Source of the DNA: Palsa-661 sp035535015
GTDB lineage: Bacteria; Actinomycetota; Acidimicrobiia; Acidimicrobiales; UBA8190
Length of the DNA stretch: 33,642 nt
Reading direction: 5' to 3'
Assembly (NCBI GenBank): GCA_035535015.1
Contig: DATLQU010000054.1
Location: 1 to 33,642 of the forward strand
Shown: piece by piece, positions 6,660 through 16,435 of the stretch
Position numbering within the stretch: the stretch's first letter is position 1
Layout of the letters: each line of letters opens with the position of its first letter
Notes under the pieces: generated by a model
What the model was told of the DNA's origin: nothing
What the model saw: the letters and a program-made list of their open reading frames with translations, nothing else
Databases searched by the model: none
Made by a program: the position numbers and the translations under genes

Positions 6660-7988
6660 ATGACCGAGCAGGTGCTCGTAGTTCCGGGGGGCCGACCGCT
6701 GACGGGCACGGTGGCCGTGCCCGGGGACAAGTCGATCTCGCACCGGGCGCTTCTTCTGGCCGCCGTGGCCGAGGGGACGTCAGAGGTGCGGGGGCTGTCG
6801 GACGGCGAGGACGTGGCGCGGACGGCGGCCGCCGTGAGCGCCCTGGGGGCGACGATCGACGGGTCGCTGATCAGCGGCGGGCCCGCCGTGATACGGGCCC
6901 CGGCCGGGCCGCTCGACATGGGCAACTCGGGAACGACCATCCGGCTGCTGGCCGGACTGGTGGCGGGCTGGGAGATGACCGTGGTGATGAGCGGCGACGC
7001 CTCGCTCGGGCAACGGCCGATGGACCGGGTGGCCGTTCCGCTGCGGTTGATGGGGGCCGAGGTGCACGGCACCGGGGAACGGTGCCTGCCGCCGCTGACC
7101 GTCCGGGGTGGGGGATTGCACGGGATCGACTACAGCCCCCCCATGGCCAGCGCCCAGGTGAAGTCGTGTGTGTTGCTGGCCGGACTGAACGCCGACGGGG
7201 AGACCGTCGTGCGCGAGGGTGTTCCCACCCGGTTGCACACCGAGGAGATGTTGGCGCTCTGCGGGGCCGACGTGCGGGTGGAGGACGACGAGGGCACCCA
7301 TGTCGTGCGGGTGAGGCGCAGTGCCCTGCGGCCGTTCGCCGTCGACGTGCCCGCCGACCCCTCACAGGCCGCCTTCTGGGTGGTGGCCGGCTGCATCGTT
7401 CCCGGCAGTGACATCCGGATGGAACGTGTCTACGTGGGCGCCGGGCGGCGGGGCTTTCTCGATGTGCTGCGGCGGATGGGCGGCGACATCGAAGAAGTGG
7501 TGCAGAGCGGCCCGGCCGACCTGGCCGCCACCGCCACCGTCCGCGCCCGGTACGGGCCGCTTCGGGCCACGGCGGTGGAGGCCACCGAGATCACCGGTCT
7601 GGACGAGGTCCCGGTGCTGGCCGTGGCCGCCGCCTGCGCCGAGGGGACGACGGTGTTCTCCGATGTGGGTGAGCTGCGGGTGAAGGAGTCCGACCGGCTG
7701 GAGGCGGTGGTGCGGCTGGTGGGCGCCTTCGGAGGGTCGGCCGAGGTGGACGGTGACGATCTCGTCGTCCACGGTCAGCCGGCGCTGGTGCCGGGGATCT
7801 TCGACGCCGGCGAGGACCACCGGATGGCCATGGCCGGCGCCGTGGCCGGCGCCGCCGCCCACGGCGGCGAACCCTCCACCATCTCGGGGTTCGCGTCGGT
7901 GGCCACCAGTTACCCGCGCTTCGGCGACCACCTGTCCGAACTGGCCGGGTCCGGACCGGCCGGGTCCGGACCGGACGGTGGTTCGTGA
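6660..7988 (+). CDS. aroA: 3-phosphoshikimate 1-carboxyvinyltransferase (EPSP synthase)
   Basis: From the ATG at 6660 this is a 442-residue protein, normal for AroA. It transfers enolpyruvyl from PEP to shikimate 3-phosphate. Conserved stretches are VPGDKSISHRALLLAA (Lys24), DMGNSGTTIRLLAGL, SLGQRPMDR, PPMASAQVKSCVLLAGL, DEVPVLAVAAA, LRVKESDRLEA and EDHRMAMAGAVA. The frame is open upstream through the 18-bp repeat, and in-frame GTG codons there could give longer forms with a repeated SSDRVP N-terminus. The ATG is chosen because the family sequence begins there (VPGGRPLTGTVAVPGDKS). The 3' end contains a 15-bp duplication encoding GSGPA repeats and overlaps cmk by 4 nt (GTGA). Confidence 0.95.
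   Translation: MTEQVLVVPGGRPLTGTVAVPGDKSISHRALLLAAVAEGTSEVRGLSDGEDVARTAAAVSALGATIDGSLISGGPAVIRAPAGPLDMGNSGTTIRLLAGLVAGWEMTVVMSGDASLGQRPMDRVAVPLRLMGAEVHGTGERCLPPLTVRGGGLHGIDYSPPMASAQVKSCVLLAGLNADGETVVREGVPTRLHTEEMLALCGADVRVEDDEGTHVVRVRRSALRPFAVDVPADPSQAAFWVVAGCIVPGSDIRMERVYVGAGRRGFLDVLRRMGGDIEEVVQSGPADLAATATVRARYGPLRATAVEATEITGLDEVPVLAVAAACAEGTTVFSDVGELRVKESDRLEAVVRLVGAFGGSAEVDGDDLVVHGQPALVPGIFDAGEDHRMAMAGAVAGAAAHGGEPSTISGFASVATSYPRFGDHLSELAGSGPAGSGPDGGS
7943..7972 (+). repeat. Two tandem copies of a 15-bp unit at the aroA 3' end
   Basis: Bases 7943-7957 and 7958-7972 are identical copies of GGCCGGGTCCGGACC. They are in frame within aroA and encode a GSGPA-type tail just before the aroA/cmk overlap. 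The unit contains the palindrome GGTCCGGACC, which could form hairpins in RNA. Confidence 0.9.
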
Positions 7989-8629
7989 CCAAGGTCATTG
8001 CCATCGACGGCCCCGCCGGGGCCGGGAAGTCCACCCTGGCCCAGGCCGTGGCCGACCACCTGGGACTGGCCCGGCTCGACACCGGGGCCATGTACCGGGC
8101 GGTGGCCTGGCAGGCGCTGGCCCGGGGCCTCGACGTGGACGACACCGGCTCCGTGGGGGAGATGGCCCGGCGTCTGGCCATCGAGGTGGGGGACCGGGTG
8201 ACGGTGGACGGGACCGACGTGACCGGAGAGATCCGCAGCGCCAGAGTCGACCGGGCCGTGTCGGCGGTGGCCGCCAACCCGGAGGTACGGGCCACCCTGG
8301 TGCAGCGCCAGCGCCGGTGGGTGGCCGAACGCGGCGCCGGTGTGGTCGAGGGACGTGACATCGGCACGGTGGTGCTGCCCGACGCCGATCTGAAGATCTA
8401 CCTGACGGCGCGGACGGGCGAACGGGCCCGGCGCCGGGCCACCGAACGCGACGACGGGCGTAGCGTGGCCGAGATCGCCTCCGATCTCGAGCGCCGCGAC
8501 CATCTCGACTCCACCCGATCCGACTCCCCATTGATCAAGCCCGAAGACGTGGCCGACGACGCCGTGGTCATCGACTCGACGGGCAAGTCCGCCGATGCTG
8601 TGCTCCGGGAGGTTCTGGCATGCCTGTAA
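7985..8629 (+). CDS. cmk: Cytidylate kinase
   Basis: This 214-residue protein phosphorylates CMP and dCMP with ATP. It has the P-loop GPAGAGKST (residues 9-17), LDTGAMYRAVAW, EGRDIGTVVLPDADLKIYLTA, RARRR and the lid segment ERRDHLDSTRSDSPL, all typical of bacterial Cmk. The GTG start overlaps the aroA stop as GTGA, and the 3' end overlaps plsC by 10 nt, so translation of aroA, cmk and plsC is probably coupled. The position after aroA and before an acyltransferase gene is common in actinobacteria. Confidence 0.96.
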   Translation: MTKVIAIDGPAGAGKSTLAQAVADHLGLARLDTGAMYRAVAWQALARGLDVDDTGSVGEMARRLAIEVGDRVTVDGTDVTGEIRSARVDRAVSAVAANPEVRATLVQRQRRWVAERGAGVVEGRDIGTVVLPDADLKIYLTARTGERARRRATERDDGRSVAEIASDLERRDHLDSTRSDSPLIKPEDVADDAVVIDSTGKSADAVLREVLACL

Positions 8630-9327
8630 GACCCGTGACCGACGTTGTGGCCGCCGTGCCGGCGCGCCACTTCATGCTGGGGCTGCCGCCCGTCGCCTAC
8701 CGCGGGCTGCGGGGGCTGTGCCACGTGGTGAACCGCGCCTACTTCCGGGTGGAGGTGGACGGGGCCGACAGCGTGCCGGCCACGGGAGCGGTGATCCTGG
8801 CCCCCGTGCACCGGAGCAACATCGACTTCCTGGTGGTCTCCGAGGTGACGCGGCGCAAGCTCTTCTACATGGCCAAGGACAGTCTGTGGAAGTCGCCGCG
8901 CTTCGGCGGCTTCCTCGAATCGATCGGCGCCTTCCCCGTGCACCGCCAGGGCGCCGACCGGCTGGCTCTCGACCGGGCCCAAGACGTCCTCGAACGCGGG
9001 GAGGCCCTGATCCTGTTCCCCGAGGGGACCCGGCGGTCCGGTCCGGAGGTGGAGGAGCTGCACGAGGGCGCCGCCTTCCTGGCGGCGCGCACCGGCGCGC
9101 CCATCGTGCCCATCGGCATCGGCGGATCGGCCGAGGCCATGCCCAAGGGCGCCAAGATGGTGCATCCGGTGAAGATCCACGTGGTGGTGGGCCAGGCCCT
9201 GGCCGCGCCGGCGCGCTCGGAGCGCGGCCGGGTGCCGCGCACCCAGGTCCATGCCCTCACCGAGCGACTGCGCGACGAGCTGCAGGCCCTCTACGACGAG
9301 GCCCTCAGGAGTGCCGGGCGAAATTGA
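8620..9327 (+). CDS. plsC: 1-acyl-sn-glycerol-3-phosphate acyltransferase (PlsC family)
   Basis: This 235-residue protein has the acyltransferase block I HRSNID (residues 64-69, the HX4D motif) and block III FPEGTRRSG (133-141), with APIVPIGI as block IV. Family members acylate lysophosphatidic acid to phosphatidic acid at the membrane. It has no clear transmembrane helix beyond a weakly hydrophobic N-terminal stretch, so it is probably peripheral. The ATG overlaps the end of cmk by 10 nt. Its 3' end overlaps by 23 nt the tail of a convergent degraded amidohydrolase gene. The acyl donor (acyl-ACP or acyl-CoA) cannot be told. Confidence 0.9.
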   Translation: MPVRPVTDVVAAVPARHFMLGLPPVAYRGLRGLCHVVNRAYFRVEVDGADSVPATGAVILAPVHRSNIDFLVVSEVTRRKLFYMAKDSLWKSPRFGGFLESIGAFPVHRQGADRLALDRAQDVLERGEALILFPEGTRRSGPEVEELHEGAAFLAARTGAPIVPIGIGGSAEAMPKGAKMVHPVKIHVVVGQALAAPARSERGRVPRTQVHALTERLRDELQALYDEALRSAGRN

Positions 9328-10279
9328 CGGCGGCGAAGTCCTCGATCTCCTGCGCCGTGAACAACGGTGGTGGTGGCAGCCTCGGCGCCGTTGCCGGCCA
9401 CCCAGCGCAGGGCGTCGGCGGCGCGCCAACCGAGGCGTTCGGGCATGGCCCCGCTCTGGTTGACGGGGTCGTTCTCGGCCTGGCGGAGATAGGCCAGGGC
9501 CAGCCGCATCTGGGTGAACAGATCACCGGAGTTGAGCGAGACGATGTCGCAGCTCAGGGTGGGGGCGATCCTGTGGGCCCGGCACGAGGCGATGGCCAGC
9601 CGGCCCATGCCCATGGACAGTTCCGTCTCGGGCGAGGTCGAGACCTTGGCCCCGGCTGACGCCAGGGCCTGCCGGTGCTCTTGGCCCAGGGTGTTGGCGT
9701 GCACATGGACCTGGTCGGGTCCGAGCGGTCGCCGAAGGCGGCCGACCTCGCCAGGCGGGCGAAGTCCCGTCGGCGCGCCGCATGGTCGCCGAAGCGGGAG
9801 GCCAAGGGGACCGATTCGAAGAATCCGTCGCAGTGGACGGCCCGGATGCCCGAGCGGAGGAGGCCCTCCACTGCCCCGTCGGCATGGTCGGGGGTGTTCC
9901 TACAGTGCGAGACGTCGAGAATGGTGGTGACACCGGCGTCGAGGGCTTCGAGGGCCCCGGCCCGGGTGCCGAGCTCGACGTCGTCGGGCTGGTAGCACGG
10001 TGAGGCGGTCAGGCGGATGCCGCTGAAGTCGTCGGTGAGGGTCCAGTCGGCGCACAGGCCGCGCAGCTGGGTCTGCCAGGTGTGGCGGTGGGTGTCGACC
10101 AGGCCCGGGGCCACGATCATGCCCGCGGTGTCGATGACCTCGGCGTCGACCGGGCCCAGTGCGGCGGCCACGGCGGCGATGTGTTCGTTCTCGACCAGGA
10201 CGTCACCGGTGGGGAGGGGGCCGAGACGATCGTCCATGGAGACGACGGTGCCACCGCGAAACAGCAAGCGATCAGTCAT
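9305..10279 (-). pseudogene. Broken amidohydrolase (cytosine deaminase/chlorohydrolase type)
   Basis: Read from the ATG at 10279, the N-terminal part (RLLFRGGTVVSMDDRLG, then VDTHRHTWQTQLRG with the metal-binding HxH) is a clear metal-dependent amidohydrolase. Near 9720 the family sequence jumps frame: FGDRS continues in another frame as VHANTLGQEHRQALASAGAK. This is explained by loss of one base in a G run. The second frame continues to ADALRWVAGNGAEAA (near 9380), after which roughly a quarter of the usual protein, including the residues that normally follow, is absent. A third frame then gives an ending FTAQEIEDFAAVNFARHS with a stop at 9305, which may be the authentic C-terminus left by an internal deletion. 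The frameshift alone could be a sequencing error; the missing segment is harder to explain that way. Confidence 0.75.
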
Positions 10280-10285
10280 CGGGGC

Positions 10286-10295
10286 AACGTAAGCT
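10286..10295. promoter_or_regulatory. Overlapping divergent -10 boxes for the amidohydrolase remnant and the ABC exporter
   Basis: On the minus strand TACGTT (10286-10291) ends six bases before the amidohydrolase ATG at 10279. On the plus strand TAAGCT (10290-10295) ends eight bases before TTG 10304. Both match TANNNT and share two base pairs, so the two divergent leaderless promoters would exclude each other. Confidence 0.4.
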
Positions 10296-10303
10296 GGCCG
10301 GCT

Positions 10304-12043
10304 TTGCTCAGACGACTCCCTCTCACCGATCCCGGTGTGGCCGACACCCGGTCGCCGGTGCGCTTCCTCTTCTGGCTGGCGCGCCGGCAGCTCGCCACCG
10401 TCATCGGCGGCGGTGTCTTCGGCGCCGTCTGGATGGGGGCCCAGGGCCTGATCCCCGCCGCCCTCGGTGCCGCCATCGACGCCGTCGGGCGCGGCGACCG
10501 GGCCGAATTGTGGACGTGGTCCGCCGTGGTCCTCGGTCTCGGTGCCGTCCAGGCCGTGGCCGGCGTGTTGCGCCACCGTCGGGCCGTCACCAACTTCCTG
10601 ACCGCCGCGGTCCGGGTGCAGCAGCTGGTGGCCGAGAAGGCGAGCGATCTCGGCCATGACCTGACCCGTCACGTGGACGCCGGGGAGGTGGCGAGCATCG
10701 GGACCACCGACGTCCAGCGGATCGGCCGCCTCCTCGACGTGAGCGCCCGGGCCACGGGCGCCGTGGTCTCGTATCTCATCGTGGCCGGACTGCTCTTCTC
10801 GTCGTCGCTGCGCCTCGGCCTGGTGCTGGTGGTGGGGGCCCCGGTCGCCGCGCTGTTGATCGCGCCCATCATGCGGCCTCTCGAACGGCGCCAGAACGCC
10901 GAGAGGACGGCCCGGTCCGCCGCCTCGTCGGTGGCCGCCGACATCGTCGTCGGCCTGCGGGTGCTGCGCGGCCTCGGTGGCGAAGAGGTCTTCGGACACA
11001 GGTACGCGGCGACGTCACAGAAGGTGCGCGCCGCCACCGTCCGCACGGCGCTCACCCAGTCCCTGCTCGATGCCCTGCAGGTCTTCGTCCCCGGCGCCAT
11101 CTTGGTGGTCGTGACCTTCATCGGCGCCCGCCTGGTCCAGGCCCACAGCATCTCGGCCGGCCGGTTGGTGGCCTTTTACGCCTACGCCGCCTTCCTCGTC
11201 CTGCCCGTCCAGACGCTGATCGAAGCGGCCACCCGATGGTCGGCCGCCACCGTGGCCGCCGAGAGGGTCCTCACCGTCCTGCGCCGGGCTCCGGACCTGG
11301 CGCGCCCGGCGGCGCCGGCGGCCGATCCGCCCACGGGGCCGCTCAGTGACCCCCTGACCGGAGTGGTGGTGGAGCCCGGCCTGCTGACGGTGGTGGCGGC
11401 CACCGATCCCGAGGAGGCGAGCGCGTTGGGAGCCCGGCTCGGTCGCTACCTCGACACGCCGGGCGCCGACGTGACCCTGGCCGGCGTGACCCTGGCCGGC
11501 ACGGCCCTCGGCCGATTGGCCCTCGACGTGGTGCGCGGTCGGGTTCTCGTGATCGACCGGGAACCCCAGTTGCTGTCCGGGACCCTGGCCGACGCCGTCG
11601 ACATGCCGCAGTACCGCCGACGCGCCGACGGCGATCGTCGGCCGTCGGTGGCCGAAGCCCTCGACGCCGCCGGGGCCGCCGACATCGTGGCCGGCCTGGC
11701 CGACGGGCTCGGCACCGTGATTCCCGAACGCGGGCGCAGCCTGTCCGGCGGTCAGCGCCAGCGCATCGTGCTGGCCGCCGCGCTGCGGGCCGACCCCGAG
11801 GTGCTCGTCCTGGACGAACCGACCAGCGCGGTGGACGCCCACACCGAAGCCGAGATCGCCGGCCGGCTCCGACGGGTGCGCCAGGGGCGGACCACGGTTC
11901 TCTTCTCCACCAGTCCCTTCCTGCTCGAGCAGGCCGATGTCGTGGTCTTCCTGGACGGTACCGTCCAGGCCACGGGCAGCCACGGCCGGTTGCTGGGCGA
12001 CGAGCCGCGCTACCGCCGGCTGGTGACCCGGGGTGCGGTATGA
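10304..12043 (+). CDS. ABC exporter half with degenerate Walker A (heterodimer subunit 1)
   Basis: From TTG 10304 this is a 579-residue half transporter: six hydrophobic membrane segments in the first ~320 residues, then a nucleotide-binding domain. The ABC signature LSGGQRQRI (480-488), Walker B VLVLDEP (500-506) and D-loop SAVD are intact. The P-loop is lost: the expected position (about 360-375) reads LLTVVAATDPEEASAL with no GKS/T. The H-loop His is also absent (VLFSTSPFLL). It therefore probably cannot hydrolyse ATP at its own site but supplies the signature to its partner. TTG is chosen because the sequence LRRLPLTDPGVADTRSP looks like the start of the family and a TAAGCT box lies eight bases upstream; GTG 10337 is an alternative. 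It overlaps the partner gene by 4 nt (ATGA). The substrate is unknown. Confidence 0.88.
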   Translation: MLRRLPLTDPGVADTRSPVRFLFWLARRQLATVIGGGVFGAVWMGAQGLIPAALGAAIDAVGRGDRAELWTWSAVVLGLGAVQAVAGVLRHRRAVTNFLTAAVRVQQLVAEKASDLGHDLTRHVDAGEVASIGTTDVQRIGRLLDVSARATGAVVSYLIVAGLLFSSSLRLGLVLVVGAPVAALLIAPIMRPLERRQNAERTARSAASSVAADIVVGLRVLRGLGGEEVFGHRYAATSQKVRAATVRTALTQSLLDALQVFVPGAILVVVTFIGARLVQAHSISAGRLVAFYAYAAFLVLPVQTLIEAATRWSAATVAAERVLTVLRRAPDLARPAAPAADPPTGPLSDPLTGVVVEPGLLTVVAATDPEEASALGARLGRYLDTPGADVTLAGVTLAGTALGRLALDVVRGRVLVIDREPQLLSGTLADAVDMPQYRRRADGDRRPSVAEALDAAGAADIVAGLADGLGTVIPERGRSLSGGQRQRIVLAAALRADPEVLVLDEPTSAVDAHTEAEIAGRLRRVRQGRTTVLFSTSPFLLEQADVVVFLDGTVQATGSHGRLLGDEPRYRRLVTRGAV

Positions 12044-13845
12044 CGATCCCCCCGACCGCCCCGGCAGCGGCTTCCGGCACCGCATCGACTTCCGGCACCG
12101 CATCGACCATCCTGCCGGTGGCGACGGGGCGGGCCACGTGGCGACACCTGCGCCGGCTGCTGCGCGAGCACCGACGGCCCATCGCCGTGGTGCTCGCCCT
12201 GCAGGCAACGGCCAGTGCCGCCGGACTGGTCGGACCCAAGGTGCTCGAGAGCGTGATCAACACCACGACGCGCCCGGGCGGCCACGCCCGGATCGGGGAG
12301 GCCGTGGTCGTCTTCGCCGCCGCCCTGGTGGTCCAGACCGTGCTCACCGGGGCCAGCCGGGGACTGGGCGCCGTGCTGGGCGAGAGCATCCTGGCCCGGC
12401 TACGCGAGCAACTGGTCACACGGGTCCTCGACCTCCCCCTGGGGGTGGTCGAGCGGGCCGGGTCGGGCGACCTTCTCACCCGGGCGTCGACCGACGTGGA
12501 CGACCTGTCCTACTCGGTGCGCACGGGGCTGCCGCAACTCCTGGTGGCGAGCGTCACCGCCGTTCTGGCCGTGGCTGCCCTCTTGTGGACGGCCCCCGTG
12601 CTCGGGCTGGCGCTGGTACCGAGCATCCCCATCGTGGCCGTGGGCACACGTTGGTACCTGCGCCGGGCCCGCGCCGCCTACCAGGGGGAGATGGCCGCCT
12701 ACGCCCGGGTGAACGGAGACATCCAGGAGAGTGTGGCGGCGGGCCGCACCATCGAGGCCTTCCGTCTCGGACCGACGCGCGTCATGCGGACCGAGGACGA
12801 CATCCGGACGTGGATCGGCTGGGAGCGAAGGACGCTCGGGCTACGGACGGTGTTCTTCGGCGCCAGTGAGATCAGCTACGTGATCCCCCTGGTGCTGACC
12901 ATTCTCCTCGGCGGCCTGCTGCATATCGACGGCCACCTCTCGGTGGGGGCGGTGACCGCCGCCGCACTGTACGCGCAGCAGTTGATCAATCCGGTCGACA
13001 CCCTGCTGGCGTGGATGGACGAAGTCCAGGTGGCCTCGGCGTCGTTGTCGCGTGTCCTCGGCGTCCAGGAGGTGGACCCGGCGCCTACGACGGACGTCGA
13101 GCCGGTGGGGGAGCAGGTGGTGGCCCGGGATCTCCACTTCGCCTACCGCGGTGATGACGATGTGCTGCGCGGCGTCGACCTGGAGACGGCACCCGGGGCC
13201 CGGGTGGCGGTGGTGGGCCCGAGCGGCGCGGGGAAGAGCACCCTGGCGCTTCTGCTGGCCGGCGTCTTCGGCCCCCGAACGGGGCGGGCCACCGTGGGCG
13301 GGGTCGACGTCCATCTGATGGCGCCGGCGCGCCTACGCCGGGAGATCGCCCTGGTGACCCAGGAGCACCACCTCTTCGCCGCCTCGATCCGCGACAACCT
13401 TCGTCTGGTGGTGCCCGACGCCGGCGACGACGAGCTGCTGGCCGCCCTCGACGCCGTCGATGCCGGTGCCGCCGTGCGGGCCATGCCCGAGGGGCTCGAC
13501 ACCCGGATCGGCTCCGCCGGCCAGGTGCTGGCGCCGGGTCTGGCGCAACAGATCGCCATCGCCCGGTTGGTGCTGGCCGATCCCCACACCCTGGTGCTCG
13601 ACGAGGCCACTTCGCTACTCCAGCCCGCAGCGGCCCGTCATCTGGAACGGTCGCTGGGCCGGTTGCTCGCAGGGCGGACGGTGATCGCCGTCTCCCACCG
13701 GCTGCACACGGCCAACGATGCCGACGTGATCGCCGTGGTCGAGGATGGCCGGATCACCGAGTTCGGCAGTCACGACCAGCTCCTGGCCGAGTCCGGTGCC
13801 TACGACGCCCTGTGGCGATCGTGGCAGGGGGGCGATTCCGGATAG
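12040..13845 (+). CDS. ABC exporter half with degenerate signature motif (heterodimer subunit 2)
   Basis: This 601-residue half transporter has an exporter-type membrane domain (about residues 35-330) and a nucleotide-binding domain with intact Walker A GPSGAGKST (393-401), Q-loop LVTQEHHLF, Walker B TLVLDEAT with Glu522, and H-loop SHRL (His553). The signature motif is lost: the position reads LAPGLAQQ (497-504) instead of LSGGQ, and the D-loop is unusual (SLLQP). These defects complement those of the upstream subunit, so the dimer would have one complete ATP site and one fully dead site. The N-terminus is low complexity, with an 18-bp duplication encoding GTAST repeats. The start overlaps the upstream stop (ATGA). 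Substrate unknown; lipid, peptide or drug export are all possible. Confidence 0.9.
   Translation: MTIPPTAPAAASGTASTSGTASTILPVATGRATWRHLRRLLREHRRPIAVVLALQATASAAGLVGPKVLESVINTTTRPGGHARIGEAVVVFAAALVVQTVLTGASRGLGAVLGESILARLREQLVTRVLDLPLGVVERAGSGDLLTRASTDVDDLSYSVRTGLPQLLVASVTAVLAVAALLWTAPVLGLALVPSIPIVAVGTRWYLRRARAAYQGEMAAYARVNGDIQESVAAGRTIEAFRLGPTRVMRTEDDIRTWIGWERRTLGLRTVFFGASEISYVIPLVLTILLGGLLHIDGHLSVGAVTAAALYAQQLINPVDTLLAWMDEVQVASASLSRVLGVQEVDPAPTTDVEPVGEQVVARDLHFAYRGDDDVLRGVDLETAPGARVAVVGPSGAGKSTLALLLAGVFGPRTGRATVGGVDVHLMAPARLRREIALVTQEHHLFAASIRDNLRLVVPDAGDDELLAALDAVDAGAAVRAMPEGLDTRIGSAGQVLAPGLAQQIAIARLVLADPHTLVLDEATSLLQPAAARHLERSLGRLLAGRTVIAVSHRLHTANDADVIAVVEDGRITEFGSHDQLLAESGAYDALWRSWQGGDSG
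12071..12106 (+). repeat. Two tandem copies of an 18-bp unit near the start of the second ABC gene
   Basis: Bases 12071-12088 and 12089-12106 are identical copies of CTTCCGGCACCGCATCGA, in frame, encoding a repeated SGTAST segment about ten codons after the ATGA gene overlap. Confidence 0.92.
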
Positions 13846-13855
13846 TCCCGAAAAT

Positions 13856-13874
13856 CCGAAGAAGGGACCTTCGG
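13856..13874 (+). terminator. Possible hairpin terminator after the ABC exporter operon
   Basis: CCGAAG and CTTCGG form a 6-bp stem around a 7-base loop, 10 nt after the stop of the second ABC gene. No U run follows, so it is at best a weak or non-canonical terminator. Confidence 0.3.
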
Positions 13875-13911
13875 CCCTAGGGATGGCGTGTGAGGCCGTC
13901 GATACAGAACA

Positions 13912-15032
<1,121 letters not shown>

Positions 15033-15036
<4 letters not shown>

Positions 15037-15263
15037 ACGGTCTGATCACAACTCCGGGGCCGAGGAGGACGGGAGGAAACGGCCACCGGGTGCGGGTGGT
15101 CACACCGTACAGGTCGGTGGCCCGCAAGACGACCGGTGTCGGCACCAAGAAGGTGATCAATGACAAGCGGGTCAGGGCATGGGTCGTCCGGGTCATCATG
15201 ATGGCCACCACCGGGTTCGCTCTTCTCGACCTCCTGCTCCTCGCCTCCGGTGGACACCATTGA
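15033..15263 (+). CDS. Small single-helix membrane protein
   Basis: This 76-residue protein is not recognised. The first half is basic (RRTGGNGHRVRVV, SVARKTTGVGTKKVINDKRVR) and the C-terminal third is one hydrophobic helix (VIMMATTGFALLDLLLLASG). The charge pattern suggests an N-in orientation. Its ATG overlaps the upstream stop as ATGA, which supports it as a real, translationally coupled gene. It might belong with the upstream membrane protein as an accessory subunit; no function is claimed. Confidence 0.5.
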
Positions 15264-15310
15264 CAGCCGGTGGCGGAATAACCCGGCGGCCCGGCCGGTT
15301 GGGGTGATGG

Positions 15311-16435
15311 ATGGGTGAACTGGCGCTGGTCGGGGACATGACCGGCGACGCGGGTGACGGCGGCGGTGTTGCGCTGTCGGTGCTCGATCTGGCCGTGGTG
15401 GGCGACGGCTCCGATGTGGGTCGGGCCCTGCGGGAGTCCATCGCCCTGGCCCGGGTGGCCGACCGGCTCGGCTACCGCCGCTTCTGGGTGGCCGAGCACC
15501 ACAACATGCCGGGCATCGCCAGTTCCGCCACCGCCGTCCTGATGGGCCATATCGCCCAGGCGACGACCTCGATCCGGGTGGGGTCGGGGGGGATCATGCT
15601 GCCCAACCACGCGCCGCTGATGGTGGCCGAACAGTTCGGCACGTTGGAGGCTCTGCACCCCGGACGGATCGATCTCGGTCTCGGACGCGCTCCGGGGACG
15701 GATCAGGTGACCGCCGTGGCCCTGCGCCGGACGGCCGAAGCCCTGGCCGCCGACGACTTCCCCCAGCAGCTCGGTGAGCTCCTGGCCTTCTTCGACGGCG
15801 GCTTCCCCGACAGCCATCCTTTCCGGGCCATCACCGCCGTCCCCGGGTACGGCCAGAGACCCGAGTTGTGGCTGCTCGGCTCCAGCGGCTTCAGCGCCCA
15901 GCTGGCCGGGATGCTGGGCGTCCCCTTCTCCTTCGCCCACCACTTCAGCGCCGACAACACCCTGCCGGCGCTGGCGCTGTACCGGTCGCACTTCCGCCCG
16001 TCGTCCACCTTGGCCGCCCCGCACGCCATGGTGGCGGTGTCGGTGATCTGCGCCGAGACCGACGAGCGGGCCCAGTGGTTGGCCGGCCCGTCACGTCTGG
16101 CCTTCGTCCGGCTGCGGTCGGGCCGGCCGGGGCGCCTGCCCACGCCCGAAGAGGCGGCGGCCCGCGACTACTCGGCGTCGGAGCAACTGATCCTCGACGG
16201 CCGCAGCACCGGGCAGATCGTGGGCAGCCCCGAGACGGTACGGGCCGCACTGGAGGCGCTCGGGCGCGAGACGCAGGCCGACGAGCTGATGATCACCGCC
16301 ATGATCCACGGCTACGACGATCGCGTCCGTTCCTACGAGCTGGTGGCCGAGCTCGCCCGATCGACCCCCGCCGGTGCCGCCACGGTCGGACCTGAACCGG
16401 CGGGGCTGGCCCAGCGGGCCGTCGTCAGGGAGTGA
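15311..16435 (+). CDS. LLM-class flavin-dependent oxidoreductase (luciferase-like monooxygenase)
   Basis: This 374-residue protein matches the group of luciferase-like monooxygenases with the opening LSVLDLAVVGDGSDVGRALRESIALARVADRLGYRRFWVAEHHNMPGIASS (shown here by the motifs SVLDL, RFWVAEHHNM and GSGGIMLPNHAPL). HPGRIDLGLGRAPGTD is also characteristic. These enzymes use reduced FMN or F420; the substrate is not known. The ATG at 15311 adds about 20 residues before the family start; ATG 15338 would fit as well. The 3' end overlaps the convergent YfhO-like gene by 11 nt. Confidence 0.88.
   Translation: MGELALVGDMTGDAGDGGGVALSVLDLAVVGDGSDVGRALRESIALARVADRLGYRRFWVAEHHNMPGIASSATAVLMGHIAQATTSIRVGSGGIMLPNHAPLMVAEQFGTLEALHPGRIDLGLGRAPGTDQVTAVALRRTAEALAADDFPQQLGELLAFFDGGFPDSHPFRAITAVPGYGQRPELWLLGSSGFSAQLAGMLGVPFSFAHHFSADNTLPALALYRSHFRPSSTLAAPHAMVAVSVICAETDERAQWLAGPSRLAFVRLRSGRPGRLPTPEEAAARDYSASEQLILDGRSTGQIVGSPETVRAALEALGRETQADELMITAMIHGYDDRVRSYELVAELARSTPAGAATVGPEPAGLAQRAVVRE

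Noticed and set aside
4910..7072. Very long minus-strand open frame (720 codons) opposite the pseudouridine synthase, tyrA and aroA
   Set aside because: It is a high-GC shadow: repetitive Gly/His/Arg/Pro-rich sequence, no ribosome site, and fully antisense to three clear genes.
10082..10303. Upstream extension of the first ABC gene
   Set aside because: The extra residues lie antisense to the amidohydrolase start and are not transporter-like; a promoter box lies just before TTG 10304.
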